From UKL13-2 sp043773745 (GTDB lineage: Bacteria; Pseudomonadota; Gammaproteobacteria; Burkholderiales; Usitatibacteraceae), in assembly GCA_043773745.1 (NCBI GenBank), contig JAYVEV010000073.1, forward strand, positions 1 to 53,941: a DNA stretch of 53,941 nucleotides, in the 5' to 3' direction. The notes beneath the pieces are model-generated. The model made no database searches. It saw nothing but the letters and a program-made list of their open reading frames with translations, and had not been told where the DNA came from. The translations under genes were made by a program, and so were the position numbers. Below are positions 44,231-52,437 of the stretch, in pieces (position 1 is the stretch's first letter; each line of letters starts with the position of its first letter).

Positions 44231-44257
44231 CGACAAAAGTACAGGCTACTTTTGTCG
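44231..44257 (+). other. Perfect 11-bp inverted repeat in the atpD-atpC gap
   Basis: CGACAAAAGTA (44231-44241), loop CAGGC, TACTTTTGTCG (44247-44257). It lies right after the atpD stop and 75 bases before atpC. There is no T-tract after it, so probably a stability or attenuation hairpin that sets the lower level of epsilon relative to beta. Confidence 0.7.
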
Positions 44258-44331
44258 AGCGTGATTTATAAAGCGACTGGCTTAGCCAGATCGTTTTTTA
44301 GTTGAACAAAAACCGAGAGCCGGACATCAGC

Positions 44332-44748
44332 ATGGCAACTTTGCACGTAAATATTGTTTCTGCCGAACAGGCCATCTTTTCTGGTGAGGCCGAGATGGTG
44401 GTTGCGCCCGGCGAAACGGGCGAGCTGGGCATTTTACCTGGCCATACGCCGCTGCTTACGCGCATTCGTCCGGGCACCGTCAAGGTAAAGCTGGCGGGCC
44501 AGGATAAAGAAGAAATCATCTATGTATCCGGCGGCATCCTTGAAGTGCAGCCCAAAGGGTTGACCATCCTGGCAGACACCTCGATTCGTGCGCATGACCT
44601 GGATGAGGCGAAGGTTATGGAAGCCAAACGCCAGGCTGAGGAAGCACTCGCTAACCGTGCAAGCGGCCAAGATAGGGCGCTTGTAGTGGCAGAACTGGCC
44701 CAGTTGGCGGCGCAGCTACAGGCCATTCAAAAATTGCGCAGAAAATAA
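44332..44748 (+). CDS. atpC: ATP synthase F1 subunit epsilon
   Basis: This 138-residue subunit (ATG 44332; a TTG at 44302 would add 10 unconserved residues) couples the rotor to the c-ring and inhibits ATP hydrolysis. The N-terminal beta-sandwich has LHVNIVSAEQAIFSGEAEMV and GELGILPGHTPLLTRIRPG; the C-terminal helical hairpin begins DLDEAKVMEAKRQAEEAL. It is the last gene of the operon; a strong terminator follows. Confidence 0.97.
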   Translation: MATLHVNIVSAEQAIFSGEAEMVVAPGETGELGILPGHTPLLTRIRPGTVKVKLAGQDKEEIIYVSGGILEVQPKGLTILADTSIRAHDLDEAKVMEAKRQAEEALANRASGQDRALVVAELAQLAAQLQAIQKLRRK

Positions 44749-44801
44749 AGAATTGCGGTACAATAAATTGCCGTAACGGTTTAGAGGCGCAATACAATTT
44801 C

Positions 44802-44839
44802 AGGCAGCGGATTAATCCCCGCTGCCTTTTTCTTTTTCT
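44802..44839 (+). terminator. Rho-independent terminator of the atp operon
   Basis: AGGCAGCGG (44802-44810) pairs with CCGCTGCCT (44819-44827) over an 8-base loop, followed by TTTTCTTTTTC. It is a textbook intrinsic terminator between atpC and glmU. Confidence 0.92.
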
Positions 44840-44870
44840 GCTCACTAAATCTGGTTGAAGGTTTGCACAA

Positions 44871-46316
44871 ATGATATCTGCAAAACAGCCCATGCGCGAA
44901 TCTTCATCGGCAATAAAAAATCCAACGCTAAATATTGTTGTGCTTGCCGCCGGACAAGGCAAGCGTATGAAATCGGCGCTGCCAAAAGTCCTGCATGCGC
45001 TAGCCGGAAAACCCATGCTGGCGCATGTGCTCGAGACCGCCAATCAATTAGTGCCCGATAAAATTTGCATTGTTTACGGACACGGTGGTGAAACGGTGCG
45101 CGCCGCTTTTGCAGATATGCCAATACTGTGGGCGAAACAAGATCCGCAACTCGGCACGGGTCATGCGGTGTTGCAGGCCATGCCATTGCTGGCACAACAA
45201 ACGCTGGCGCAGCAAACAGAACAGCAAGCTATAACGTTAGTTTTATATGGTGATGTCCCGCTGATTCGGGCCGCCACATTGAGCAAGTTGATTACCTTCG
45301 CCAAGCAAAATACGCTCGCCTGGCTAACCATGACGGTCGCTGAGCCAACAGGCTTGGGACGAATTCTTCGCGATAAAAGTGGCCACGTCACCGCAATCGT
45401 GGAAGATAAAGACGCAACTGATGCGCAACGAAATATTCATGAAATCAACACTGGCTTCCTCGCGTGTCCGACGGCGTGGTTGGCGAAATGGCTGCCGGGT
45501 TTGAACAATAGCAACGCGCAGGGCGAATATTATTTAACCGATGTTTTGGCGCTTGCCGTTGCCGAAGGTGTTGCGGTACAAACGCTTTCGCCCGATGCGG
45601 AATTCGAAATCATCGGCGTCAACAGCAAAGACCAACTCGCTCAGCTGGAGCGAGTTTTTCAACGTGAAAATGCCGATCGCCTCTTGCGTGAAGGCGTCTC
45701 GCTAATCGACCCCGCTAGGCTCGATGTGCGCGGCCATTTAACCTTTGCTGAAGATGTTGCCATTGACGTGAATTGTATTTTTGAGGGCAAGGTGCATCTT
45801 GCCGCCAACACTAAAATTGGCGCAAATTGCATTTTGCGAAACTGCACCGTTGGCGCGGGTACAGAAGTATTGCCGTTTTCGTTTATTGATGGCGCAGAAA
45901 TCGGTCGTAACGCACGCGTTGGGCCGTATGCCCGCATTCGCCCCGGAACCACACTCGCTGACGATGTGCACATCGGTAATTTTGTCGAAGTCAAAGCCAG
46001 CGCTGTCGGTGTCGGCAGTAAAGCCAATCATCTGTCGTATGTGGGCGATACCACCGTAGGCAAGAACGTCAATATCGGCGCGGGCACCATCACCTGCAAT
46101 TACGACGGCGCCAACAAACATCGAACTGTGATCGAAGATAACGTCCACATCGGTTCAGATGTGCAACTTATTGCACCCGTTGTTATCGGTAGTGGTGCAA
46201 CGATTGCGGCGGGCACTACCGTGTGGAAAGATGCAGCAGCAGGCGAGCTCACACTCAATCAGAAAACGCAAATGACGATTCCAAACTGGAAACGTCCGCC
46301 TAAAAAAACGAGCTGA
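44871..46316 (+). CDS. glmU: Bifunctional GlmU: UDP-GlcNAc pyrophosphorylase / GlcN-1-P acetyltransferase
   Basis: GlmU makes UDP-N-acetylglucosamine for peptidoglycan and lipopolysaccharide. The uridylyltransferase domain has the signature LAAGQGKRMKSALPKVLH (residues about 24-41); the C-terminal left-handed beta-helix begins near residue 275 with hexapeptide repeats (VHLAANTKIGANCILRNCTV) and has the acetyltransferase residues in NFVEVKASAVGVGSKANHLS and NYDGANKHRT. The 481-residue form from ATG 44871 carries a non-conserved extension of about 20 residues; ATG 44892 is an alternative. No glmS is adjacent in this window, although glmS often follows glmU. Confidence 0.97.
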   Translation: MISAKQPMRESSSAIKNPTLNIVVLAAGQGKRMKSALPKVLHALAGKPMLAHVLETANQLVPDKICIVYGHGGETVRAAFADMPILWAKQDPQLGTGHAVLQAMPLLAQQTLAQQTEQQAITLVLYGDVPLIRAATLSKLITFAKQNTLAWLTMTVAEPTGLGRILRDKSGHVTAIVEDKDATDAQRNIHEINTGFLACPTAWLAKWLPGLNNSNAQGEYYLTDVLALAVAEGVAVQTLSPDAEFEIIGVNSKDQLAQLERVFQRENADRLLREGVSLIDPARLDVRGHLTFAEDVAIDVNCIFEGKVHLAANTKIGANCILRNCTVGAGTEVLPFSFIDGAEIGRNARVGPYARIRPGTTLADDVHIGNFVEVKASAVGVGSKANHLSYVGDTTVGKNVNIGAGTITCNYDGANKHRTVIEDNVHIGSDVQLIAPVVIGSGATIAAGTTVWKDAAAGELTLNQKTQMTIPNWKRPPKKTS

Positions 46317-46616
46317 TCAAGCGCGTTTGCGAGAATGAGTCTATAAACGAATGAGTTTATAAACTCTATTGCGGGTGCGGTGTTTGAGGCACAAATGCCC
46401 CAAAAAGCTCGCCAGATGGACGTCTTGCCTATAAATAATTAGTGGCAATCTTTCACAGCCATCCACGGCCTTCCACAGCCCTCTGATGCGCAGCTGTCTA
46501 TTTCATGACCGTCGTCGTTTTTTCAACCGCGGGCCATTTCTCGTATTCAGCTTACATTTCTGAAACGCCTGACAAGAAACATGAGTCTCGGGCAAGATTA
46601 TTGATAAACTTCTTTC
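46317..46616. other. glmU-hslO gap with tandem repeat and palindrome
   Basis: This 300-base gap carries no gene. It holds two adjacent 16-bp copies of GAATGAGTYTATAAAC (46333-46348 and 46349-46364, one mismatch), overlapping a perfect palindrome at 46353-46366. Further on are TCCACRGCC motifs (around 46460-46480). The region probably includes the hslO promoter, but I cannot fix -35 and -10 boxes. Confidence 0.5.
46353..46366. promoter_or_regulatory. Perfect 14-bp palindrome, possible operator
   Basis: GAGTTTATAAACTC is exactly self-complementary and overlaps the second of two tandem 16-bp repeats. AT-rich palindromes of this length are typical dimeric-repressor sites, but no known consensus is matched. 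Confidence 0.4.
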
Positions 46617-47471
46617 ATGGATAATTTTACCGATTTTAGCCGCCGTTTTACGCTTGAAAATCTTGAGATTCGCGGCCAGGTCGTCAGGCTTTCAGCGGCA
46701 TGGCGCAACCTGATCATGGGCCGCGACTATCCACCGCATGTAGTGAGCTATATCGGTGAAATGGTGTGTGTGTCCGTGTTGGTTGGCGCAGGCTTAAAGC
46801 ACCGTGGCCGCGCCACTTTGCAGATACAGGGCGGTGCCATTGCCAAGCTGGCGGTGGTGGACTGTACCGATACGCTGGGGATACGCGGCATGGCCTCGTA
46901 TGAAGCGACTGAGGATGCATCAACATTCGCTGATTGGGTTAGCGGCGGGCGGGTGGCACTCACGGTCGCGCATACCGAGACCGGACAAATGTACCAAAGT
47001 ATTGTGCCGGTGTCGGGCCTGACCGTGGCCGAATGTTTTGAACATTACTTTGACCAGTCGGAGCAATTGCCCACCCATCTTTGGCTAGCCGCTGATGCGG
47101 AAGGTGCCGGCGCGCTGCTACTTCAAAAACTGCCCAAGGCTGATATCAAGGATCCCGATGGCTGGGCGCGGGTTGAGCAATTGGCTGCATCAGTCACGGC
47201 GGCCGAGCTTACCCAGCTTGATGCCGAAGTGTTATTGCAACGCTTGTTCGCGGAAGAGGATGTGCGGCTTTATGAAGCCAAACGTGTCTTTTGTGATTGC
47301 AAGCGCGACGAAGAAAAAGTTAAAACAATGCTGCGCTCTTTGGGTCGTAGCGAGCTTGATGCCACCTTGGCCGAGCTGGGTGAAATTGTGGTTAAAGACG
47401 ATATGTGTAATGAAGAATATCGATTCGACCGCGCTCGCGTTGATGCGCTATTTGATAATGAGTCAGCATGA
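46617..47471 (+). CDS. hslO: Redox-regulated chaperone Hsp33 with altered zinc site
   Basis: Hsp33 is activated by oxidative unfolding: four conserved cysteines bind zinc when reduced. The 284-residue protein matches the family over its length (FTLENLEIRGQVVRLSAAW, YPPHVVSYIGEM, LQIQGGAIAKLAVVDCT, HLWLAADAEGAGALLLQKLP). The C-terminal redox switch has C226 and C228 (VFCDC), but the second pair is incomplete: the usual C-x-x-C reads DDMC, with Asp261 in place of the first cysteine and only C264 left. Asp may coordinate zinc but cannot form the disulfide. The stop overlaps the CoA-transferase start (ATGA). Confidence 0.9.
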   Translation: MDNFTDFSRRFTLENLEIRGQVVRLSAAWRNLIMGRDYPPHVVSYIGEMVCVSVLVGAGLKHRGRATLQIQGGAIAKLAVVDCTDTLGIRGMASYEATEDASTFADWVSGGRVALTVAHTETGQMYQSIVPVSGLTVAECFEHYFDQSEQLPTHLWLAADAEGAGALLLQKLPKADIKDPDGWARVEQLAASVTAAELTQLDAEVLLQRLFAEEDVRLYEAKRVFCDCKRDEEKVKTMLRSLGRSELDATLAELGEIVVKDDMCNEEYRFDRARVDALFDNESA

Positions 47472-48706
47472 ACACGGCCGATATTAATACGTCCGCAGGC
47501 CCGCTAGCCGGCTTGAAAGTGATTGAGATGGGCACGTTGATTGCGGGCCCGTTTTGTGGTCGCCTGCTTGCGGAATTCGGCGCGGAAGTGATCAAGATTG
47601 AAGCCCCTGCGGATGAATCGGGTGATGGCGGTGATCCGCTGCGCAAATGGCGAAAACTGCACGATCTGGACGGGGAAAAAACTTCTCTGTGGTGGTATGC
47701 GCAGGCGCGCAATAAAAAATCAGTCACCATCAACCTGCGCGAAAAAGAAGGCCAGGAAATCGTCCGCAAGCTCGCGGCAACAGCCGATATTCTGGTTGAA
47801 AATTTTCGCCCCGGCACGCTGGAAAAGTGGGGCCTGGATTACGCAACCCTGGCGAAAGTAAATCCAAGACTTATCATGGTGCGGCTATCTGGGTTTGGTC
47901 AAACTGGGCCCTACAAGGACCGGGTTGGTTTTGGCGCGATTGGCGAATCAATGGGCGGCATACGCTACATCACCGGCTATGCGGATCGCGCGCCGGTACG
48001 GGTCGGCATTTCGATTGGCGATTCACTGGCGGCCATGTATGGCGCGATGGGGGCGTTGATGGCGCTGCACCATCGTCATCAGACCGGCCGCGGTCAGGTT
48101 GTGGATGTTGCGTTGTATGAGGCGGTTTTTTCCCTGATGGAATCGATGTTGCCTGAGTACGGCATGACCGGTTTTGTGCGGGAGCGTACAGGCGCGTCGT
48201 TGCCCGGCATCGTGCCATCGAATACGTACCTGTGTGGGGACGGGCAATATATCGTTATCGGCGCCAACGGCGATTCGATTTTCAAACGCATGATGAATGC
48301 TATTGATCGCGCGGATTTGGCCAATGACCCAGCGCTCGCCGATAATGCCGGGCGAACCGCGCGCACGCAGGAATTGGATGCAGCCATCGGTGCATGGACA
48401 GGCGCAAATACGCTTGATGCGGCACTCGCGGTGCTGGAGAAAGCGGATGTGCCTGCAGGCCGCATTTATTCCATTGCCGATATCGTGAAAGACATGCAAT
48501 TTCAGGCGCGAGGCATGATCGAAAAACATTCATTGGGCGATAATGAATCTTTATTGTTGCCTGGCATCGTGCCAAAACTGTCTGAGACGCCCGGGAAAAC
48601 ACGGTGGATAGGACCAAAGCTTGGTGAGCATACGGCCGCGATTCTACGCGACTTGGGTTACGACGACGTGGCGCAGGCAGCACTTAAAGCAAAAGGAATT
48701 ATTTAA
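47468..48706 (+). CDS. Class III CoA-transferase (CaiB/BaiF family)
   Basis: This family moves CoA between carboxylic acids through an aspartyl-CoA anhydride. The 412-residue protein has GLKVIEMGTLIAGPFCGRLL at the N-terminus, FRPGTLEKWGLDY, LSGFGQTGPY, and the catalytic aspartate about residue 185 in VGISIGDSLAAMYG. Typical members use succinyl-CoA with carnitine, malate, citramalate, itaconate or formate; I cannot assign the acceptor. The next gene, an HMG-CoA-lyase-like enzyme with a 1-base overlap, suggests activation of a 3-hydroxy acid followed by C-C cleavage. It overlaps hslO, but the functional link to Hsp33 is not obvious. Confidence 0.92.
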   Translation: MNTADINTSAGPLAGLKVIEMGTLIAGPFCGRLLAEFGAEVIKIEAPADESGDGGDPLRKWRKLHDLDGEKTSLWWYAQARNKKSVTINLREKEGQEIVRKLAATADILVENFRPGTLEKWGLDYATLAKVNPRLIMVRLSGFGQTGPYKDRVGFGAIGESMGGIRYITGYADRAPVRVGISIGDSLAAMYGAMGALMALHHRHQTGRGQVVDVALYEAVFSLMESMLPEYGMTGFVRERTGASLPGIVPSNTYLCGDGQYIVIGANGDSIFKRMMNAIDRADLANDPALADNAGRTARTQELDAAIGAWTGANTLDAALAVLEKADVPAGRIYSIADIVKDMQFQARGMIEKHSLGDNESLLLPGIVPKLSETPGKTRWIGPKLGEHTAAILRDLGYDDVAQAALKAKGII

Positions 48707-49665
48707 TGAGTCAGTCAGCAACGCAGCAACGCATTTATATCAACGATGTTGGGGTACGCGACGGCTTCCAGATCGAGAAAACTTTCATCCCGACAGAAAC
48801 CAAAATCGCGTTTATCGACCAGCTATCGCGAACCGGTCTGGCTAAAATCGAAGCCACCTCATTTGTACATCCTAAATTTGTGCCCAATATGGCCGATGCC
48901 GAAGCCGTGCTGGCTCATATTCAACGAGTTGCAGGTGTCGTGTATACCGCGCTTACGCCGAATATCAAAGGCATGGAACGCGCGGTAGCATGCCATCAAA
49001 CGGGCGCCAGAATTGATGAAATGAATCTTTTCATGTCCGCTTCCGAAACCCACAACATGGCCAACGTAAAGCGCACCACGGCACAATCGCTGGAAGATTT
49101 CGCGGTGATGGTGCCGATGGCGAAAGCGGCGGGCATCAAACTGAATGGCTGCGTGTCGACATCATTTGGTTGCCCATTTGAGGGCGCAGTGGATGAAGCG
49201 CGGGTCCTCGACTTTGCCGCAAAATATATTGCGCTGGGTTTCGACGGGGTGACGTTTGCGGACACCACCGGCATGGCCAACCCGCGTCAGGTCGAGCGCA
49301 TGATGCGCGAGGCGGCAAAGCGTTTTTCACCAACAGAAATCACGCTGCACTTCCACAATACCCGTGGAATGGGGCTGGCCAATGTGGTGGCGGGTATTAC
49401 CGCAGGCGTAACGCATTACGATGCTTCGATAGCGGGTCTCGGCGGCTGCCCCTTTGCGCCGGGCGCGACGGGCAATATCTGCACGGAGGATTTGGTCAAT
49501 ATGTTGCAAGACATGGGCTTTGATACGGGTGTTAATCTCGATCAATTGCTCGCTGCTGCTGTAAAAATTCCGGCTATCGTCGGCCATGATGTGCCGGGCC
49601 AAGTGATGAAGGCGGGCAAAACCATGCACCTGCATCCAGTGCCTGAAAAATTATATACAGCGTAG
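48706..49665 (+). CDS. Hydroxymethylglutaryl-CoA lyase family protein
   Basis: This is a TIM-barrel, divalent-metal-dependent aldolase that cleaves 3-hydroxy-3-methylacyl-CoA. The 319-residue protein has the catalytic arginine/aspartate motif NDVGVRDGFQIEKTFIPTE near residue 12, ATSFVHPKFVPNMAD, GCVSTSFGCPFEG, and the C-terminal metal histidines in TLHFHNTRGMGL, with the catalytic cysteine in GLGGCPFAPGATGNICTED. Enzymes of this family act on HMG-CoA or citramalyl-CoA-like substrates. The preceding CoA-transferase would supply the CoA thioester, as in citramalate or related routes; direct evidence is not in the sequence. Confidence 0.93.
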   Translation: MSQSATQQRIYINDVGVRDGFQIEKTFIPTETKIAFIDQLSRTGLAKIEATSFVHPKFVPNMADAEAVLAHIQRVAGVVYTALTPNIKGMERAVACHQTGARIDEMNLFMSASETHNMANVKRTTAQSLEDFAVMVPMAKAAGIKLNGCVSTSFGCPFEGAVDEARVLDFAAKYIALGFDGVTFADTTGMANPRQVERMMREAAKRFSPTEITLHFHNTRGMGLANVVAGITAGVTHYDASIAGLGGCPFAPGATGNICTEDLVNMLQDMGFDTGVNLDQLLAAAVKIPAIVGHDVPGQVMKAGKTMHLHPVPEKLYTA

Positions 49666-49744
49666 CGCAAGGCTGAATTTCTTCCAATTTCTTCCAATAA
49701 GCGCCTGCTGTTTTCAGTGGGTGCGCATCCCAAGGAGCATAAAT

Positions 49745-50482
49745 TTGAAACAATCCCTGAACAAAAGCACGAGTGCTGCCGCAGTCGGCACGGCGCTATT
49801 TTTCTTGCTGGGCAGTGTCAACGCCCAAGCCGGCGGCCTCGATAACTTGAGAACGCTCTCGCAAGATCAATTTACAAAGCTCAGCAAGGATCTTGGCGCG
49901 GTAGCCGCCTATCGGGGTGTTACGCCGGGCAACTCATTGGGGCTGACGGGTTTTGATGTTGGCGTTGAACTGACGCAATCAAAGATTGAAAATTCCAGCC
50001 TGCTGAAACAAGCGGGTGGGGGCGATACATCAAACCTGTTCGTCCCGAAACTGCATATCCACAAAGGCTTGCCAGCCGGATTTGATATTGGCGCATTTAT
50101 CAGCCGGATCTCCGGTGTGGATGCCTCCTTGCTGGGTGCTGAGCTGCGCTATCAAGTTATTGAAGACGGCTTAACCACGCCATCGATTGCCTTGCGCTTA
50201 TCGGGCAGCAAGGTAACGGGCGTTTCACAAGTCAATTTGTCCACGGCAGCAGTCGATGCAATGGTTTCCAAGAAGCTCACCTTTATTACCCCCTATGCTG
50301 GCGTCGGCAGTGTTAGAGTCACCAGCTCGCCAAAAGTGGGCGCGCTTAGAGATGTCACCAGCACCGAGTTGCGGGTGTTTGTGGGGGTGAACGCCAATTT
50401 CCTGCTGACAAACTTTGCGCTGGAAGCTGAGAAATTGGGTGGCGTCAATTCAATTTCTGCCAAGCTTGGATTTCGATTTTAG
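49745..50482 (+). CDS. Exported outer-membrane-like beta protein, unknown function
   Basis: The TTG at 49745 is preceded at seven bases by a good AAGGAG, and this start gives a signal peptide (SAAAVGTALFFLLGSVNAQA). The GTG at 49721 is a poorer start. The mature part (about 220 residues) has alternating polar/non-polar strands (FDIGAFISRISGVDASLLGA, ITPYAGVGSVRVTSSP) and ends in Phe (SAKLGFRF), a hallmark of outer-membrane beta-barrel proteins. I do not recognise a family. Lying between the CoA enzymes and an ABC importer, it might form an outer-membrane pore for the same substrate, which is only an inference. Confidence 0.75.
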   Translation: MKQSLNKSTSAAAVGTALFFLLGSVNAQAGGLDNLRTLSQDQFTKLSKDLGAVAAYRGVTPGNSLGLTGFDVGVELTQSKIENSSLLKQAGGGDTSNLFVPKLHIHKGLPAGFDIGAFISRISGVDASLLGAELRYQVIEDGLTTPSIALRLSGSKVTGVSQVNLSTAAVDAMVSKKLTFITPYAGVGSVRVTSSPKVGALRDVTSTELRVFVGVNANFLLTNFALEAEKLGGVNSISAKLGFRF

Positions 50483-50555
50483 TAAAGCGTGAGCAAGCAA
50501 AGTTGACCAAGCAGCACAGTTTGGCCCGGTGTTGAATCATCATTGAGGAGAAATC

Positions 50556-51608
50556 ATGTTTAGAAAAATAATGAAATTCGCCATTAGTGTATTTGCGTCT
50601 ATGGCGCTCGGTACGCTGATGGCCTCGGTCAGTACGGTGAGTTCGGCACAGCCGCTGGAAAAGAAAAAAATCACGATTGCGGTCGGCGGCAAAAGTCTTT
50701 TCTACTATTTGCCCTTGACCATTGCGGAGCGCCAAGGCTACTTTAAGGATGAAGGCCTGGATGTTGAGATTCCTGATTTTGCCGGGGGCGCCAAGGCATT
50801 GCAGGCGCTGGTTGGTGGCAGCGCAGATTTAGTCTCAGGCGCGTTTGAGCACACCATCAATATGCAGGCAAAAAAACAGCCGATAAAGGCCGTGGTGTTG
50901 CAGGCAAATTTCTCTTCCATTGCCCTGGTGATGCCCAAAGATAAAGCGGCTAAGTACAAATCAGCAAAAAATTTAAAAGGCCTCAAAATCGGCGTGACCG
51001 CGCCTGGCTCATCCACCAATATGTTCGTTAATAATTTACTGGCGAAGGATGGCTTGAAGCCAACTGACGTTTCCATTATCGGCACCGGCGCAGGCGCGGG
51101 GGCCGTCGCCGCGATGGAGAAGGGCGAGATTGATGCGATGTCGAACCTTGATCCGGTCACCAGTCAACTCGAGTCAACCGGTAAATACGTGGCCGTTGCA
51201 GACAGCCGTACCGAGCGTGGCATGAAGGAGCTGTATGGCGGTGATTATTTGGCATCCTGCCTTTACGCAACCGATGAATTCATCAAGAAAAATCCCAACA
51301 CCACACAGGCAGTAGTGAATGCCATGGTGCGGGCGCTGCGCTGGCTGGCCAAAGCCACGCCCGAGCAAGTCATGGCAGTGGTGCCGGAGGCGTATCTGTC
51401 CGGCAACCGCTCGCTTTACAAACAGGCCTTGCTTAAAAATATGATCGGCTATTCCACGGATGGACAGATGACCATGAAGGCCGCACAAAATGTTTACAAG
51501 GTCTTGAAGCAGTTTGAGCCCTCAGTCATGGCGGCAGCCGATACCATCAAGCTCGAGGCGACTTTTGATAATCGCTTTGTGCTGAAAGCGGACGCGAAAT
51601 ACAAGTGA
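50556..51608 (+). CDS. ABC transporter substrate-binding protein, NMT1/SsuA/TauA-like
   Basis: This is a periplasmic binding protein of the nitrate/sulfonate/taurine/thiamine-precursor class. The 350-residue protein has a signal peptide (residues 1-31, ending VSSAQ) followed by ITIAVGGKSLFYYLPLTIAERQGYFKDEGLDVEI, typical of the NMT1-like domain, and KNLKGLKIGVTAPGSSTNMFVNNLL. It sits after a GAGGAG ribosome site at 50545. Substrate is unknown: the family handles sulfonates, taurine, aliphatic and aromatic acids and pyrimidine precursors. The last codon overlaps the ATPase start (GTGA). Confidence 0.88.
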   Translation: MFRKIMKFAISVFASMALGTLMASVSTVSSAQPLEKKKITIAVGGKSLFYYLPLTIAERQGYFKDEGLDVEIPDFAGGAKALQALVGGSADLVSGAFEHTINMQAKKQPIKAVVLQANFSSIALVMPKDKAAKYKSAKNLKGLKIGVTAPGSSTNMFVNNLLAKDGLKPTDVSIIGTGAGAGAVAAMEKGEIDAMSNLDPVTSQLESTGKYVAVADSRTERGMKELYGGDYLASCLYATDEFIKKNPNTTQAVVNAMVRALRWLAKATPEQVMAVVPEAYLSGNRSLYKQALLKNMIGYSTDGQMTMKAAQNVYKVLKQFEPSVMAAADTIKLEATFDNRFVLKADAKYK

Positions 51609-52423
51609 GCGCCACCGCAGCGCTGTCCCTCAGCAACCTCACCGTTACCTTTGCCGCCAAATCCAGTAGCGCGAGCTACACGGCCGTAAAAGACACCACG
51701 CTCCATATTGCCGATGGTGAATTTGTATCGGTTGTGGGCCCCACCGGCTGCGGCAAATCTACCCTGCTTAATATCGCGGCGGGTTTGTTGCAGGCGTCGT
51801 CAGGCGAGGTGAAAATATTTGGTGAGCCGCTCAACGGCATCAACGCCAAAGCGGGCTATATGTTTCAGGCCGAGTCGCTGATGCCGTGGCGTTCGGCGCT
51901 TGATAATGTCACGGCGGGATTGCAGTTTCGCGGCGTCGCTCGCGAGGAAGCAATTCGACGCGGTGAAGACTGGCTTGCGCGTGTGGGCCTTGCCGGTTTT
52001 GGCGCACGTTATCCGCACCAGCTATCGGGCGGCATGCGCAAACGGGTTGCACTCGCGCAGATGCTGATACTTGATCCCAAGATCATGTTGATGGATGAGC
52101 CGTTTTCTGCGCTTGATGTGCAAACCCGGCAACTGATGGAAAATGAGTTGCTGGCCTTGTGGGAGGCCGATAAAAAATCCGTACTTTTTATAACCCACGA
52201 TCTGGAAGAAGCGATCTCGCTGTCGGACCGGGTGATCGTTTTATCGGCGGGCCCCGCGACACATCCCATCGGTGAATTCATGATTGATCTGCCGCGTCCG
52301 CGCGATGTCGCCGAGATTCGCATGACGCCTCGCTTCCTTGAATTGCACGAACAAATCTGGAGCGCGATGAAAGAAGAAGTGTTGAAGGGCTATCAGCAAA
52401 CCAAAAATAAACTGGTGTCGTAA
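51605..52423 (+). CDS. ABC transporter ATP-binding protein, SsuB/TauB-like
   Basis: This is the cytoplasmic ATPase of the importer, 272 residues from a GTG that overlaps the binding-protein stop by four bases. It has Walker A GPTGCGKS, Q-loop GYMFQAESLMPWRSALDNV, signature LSGGMRKRVALAQML, Walker B IMLMDEPFSALDVQTR and the switch His in FITHDLEEAI. The pattern matches the nitrate/sulfonate/taurine family. The permease follows after 14 bases. Confidence 0.93.
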   Translation: MSATAALSLSNLTVTFAAKSSSASYTAVKDTTLHIADGEFVSVVGPTGCGKSTLLNIAAGLLQASSGEVKIFGEPLNGINAKAGYMFQAESLMPWRSALDNVTAGLQFRGVAREEAIRRGEDWLARVGLAGFGARYPHQLSGGMRKRVALAQMLILDPKIMLMDEPFSALDVQTRQLMENELLALWEADKKSVLFITHDLEEAISLSDRVIVLSAGPATHPIGEFMIDLPRPRDVAEIRMTPRFLELHEQIWSAMKEEVLKGYQQTKNKLVS

Positions 52424-52437
52424 AGGTAATCATCGAA

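Noticed and set aside
45655..45670. Possible third parS site (TTTTTCAACGTGAAAATG)
   Set aside because: The core CACGTG is broken (AACGTG) and the flanks do not match; too far from consensus.
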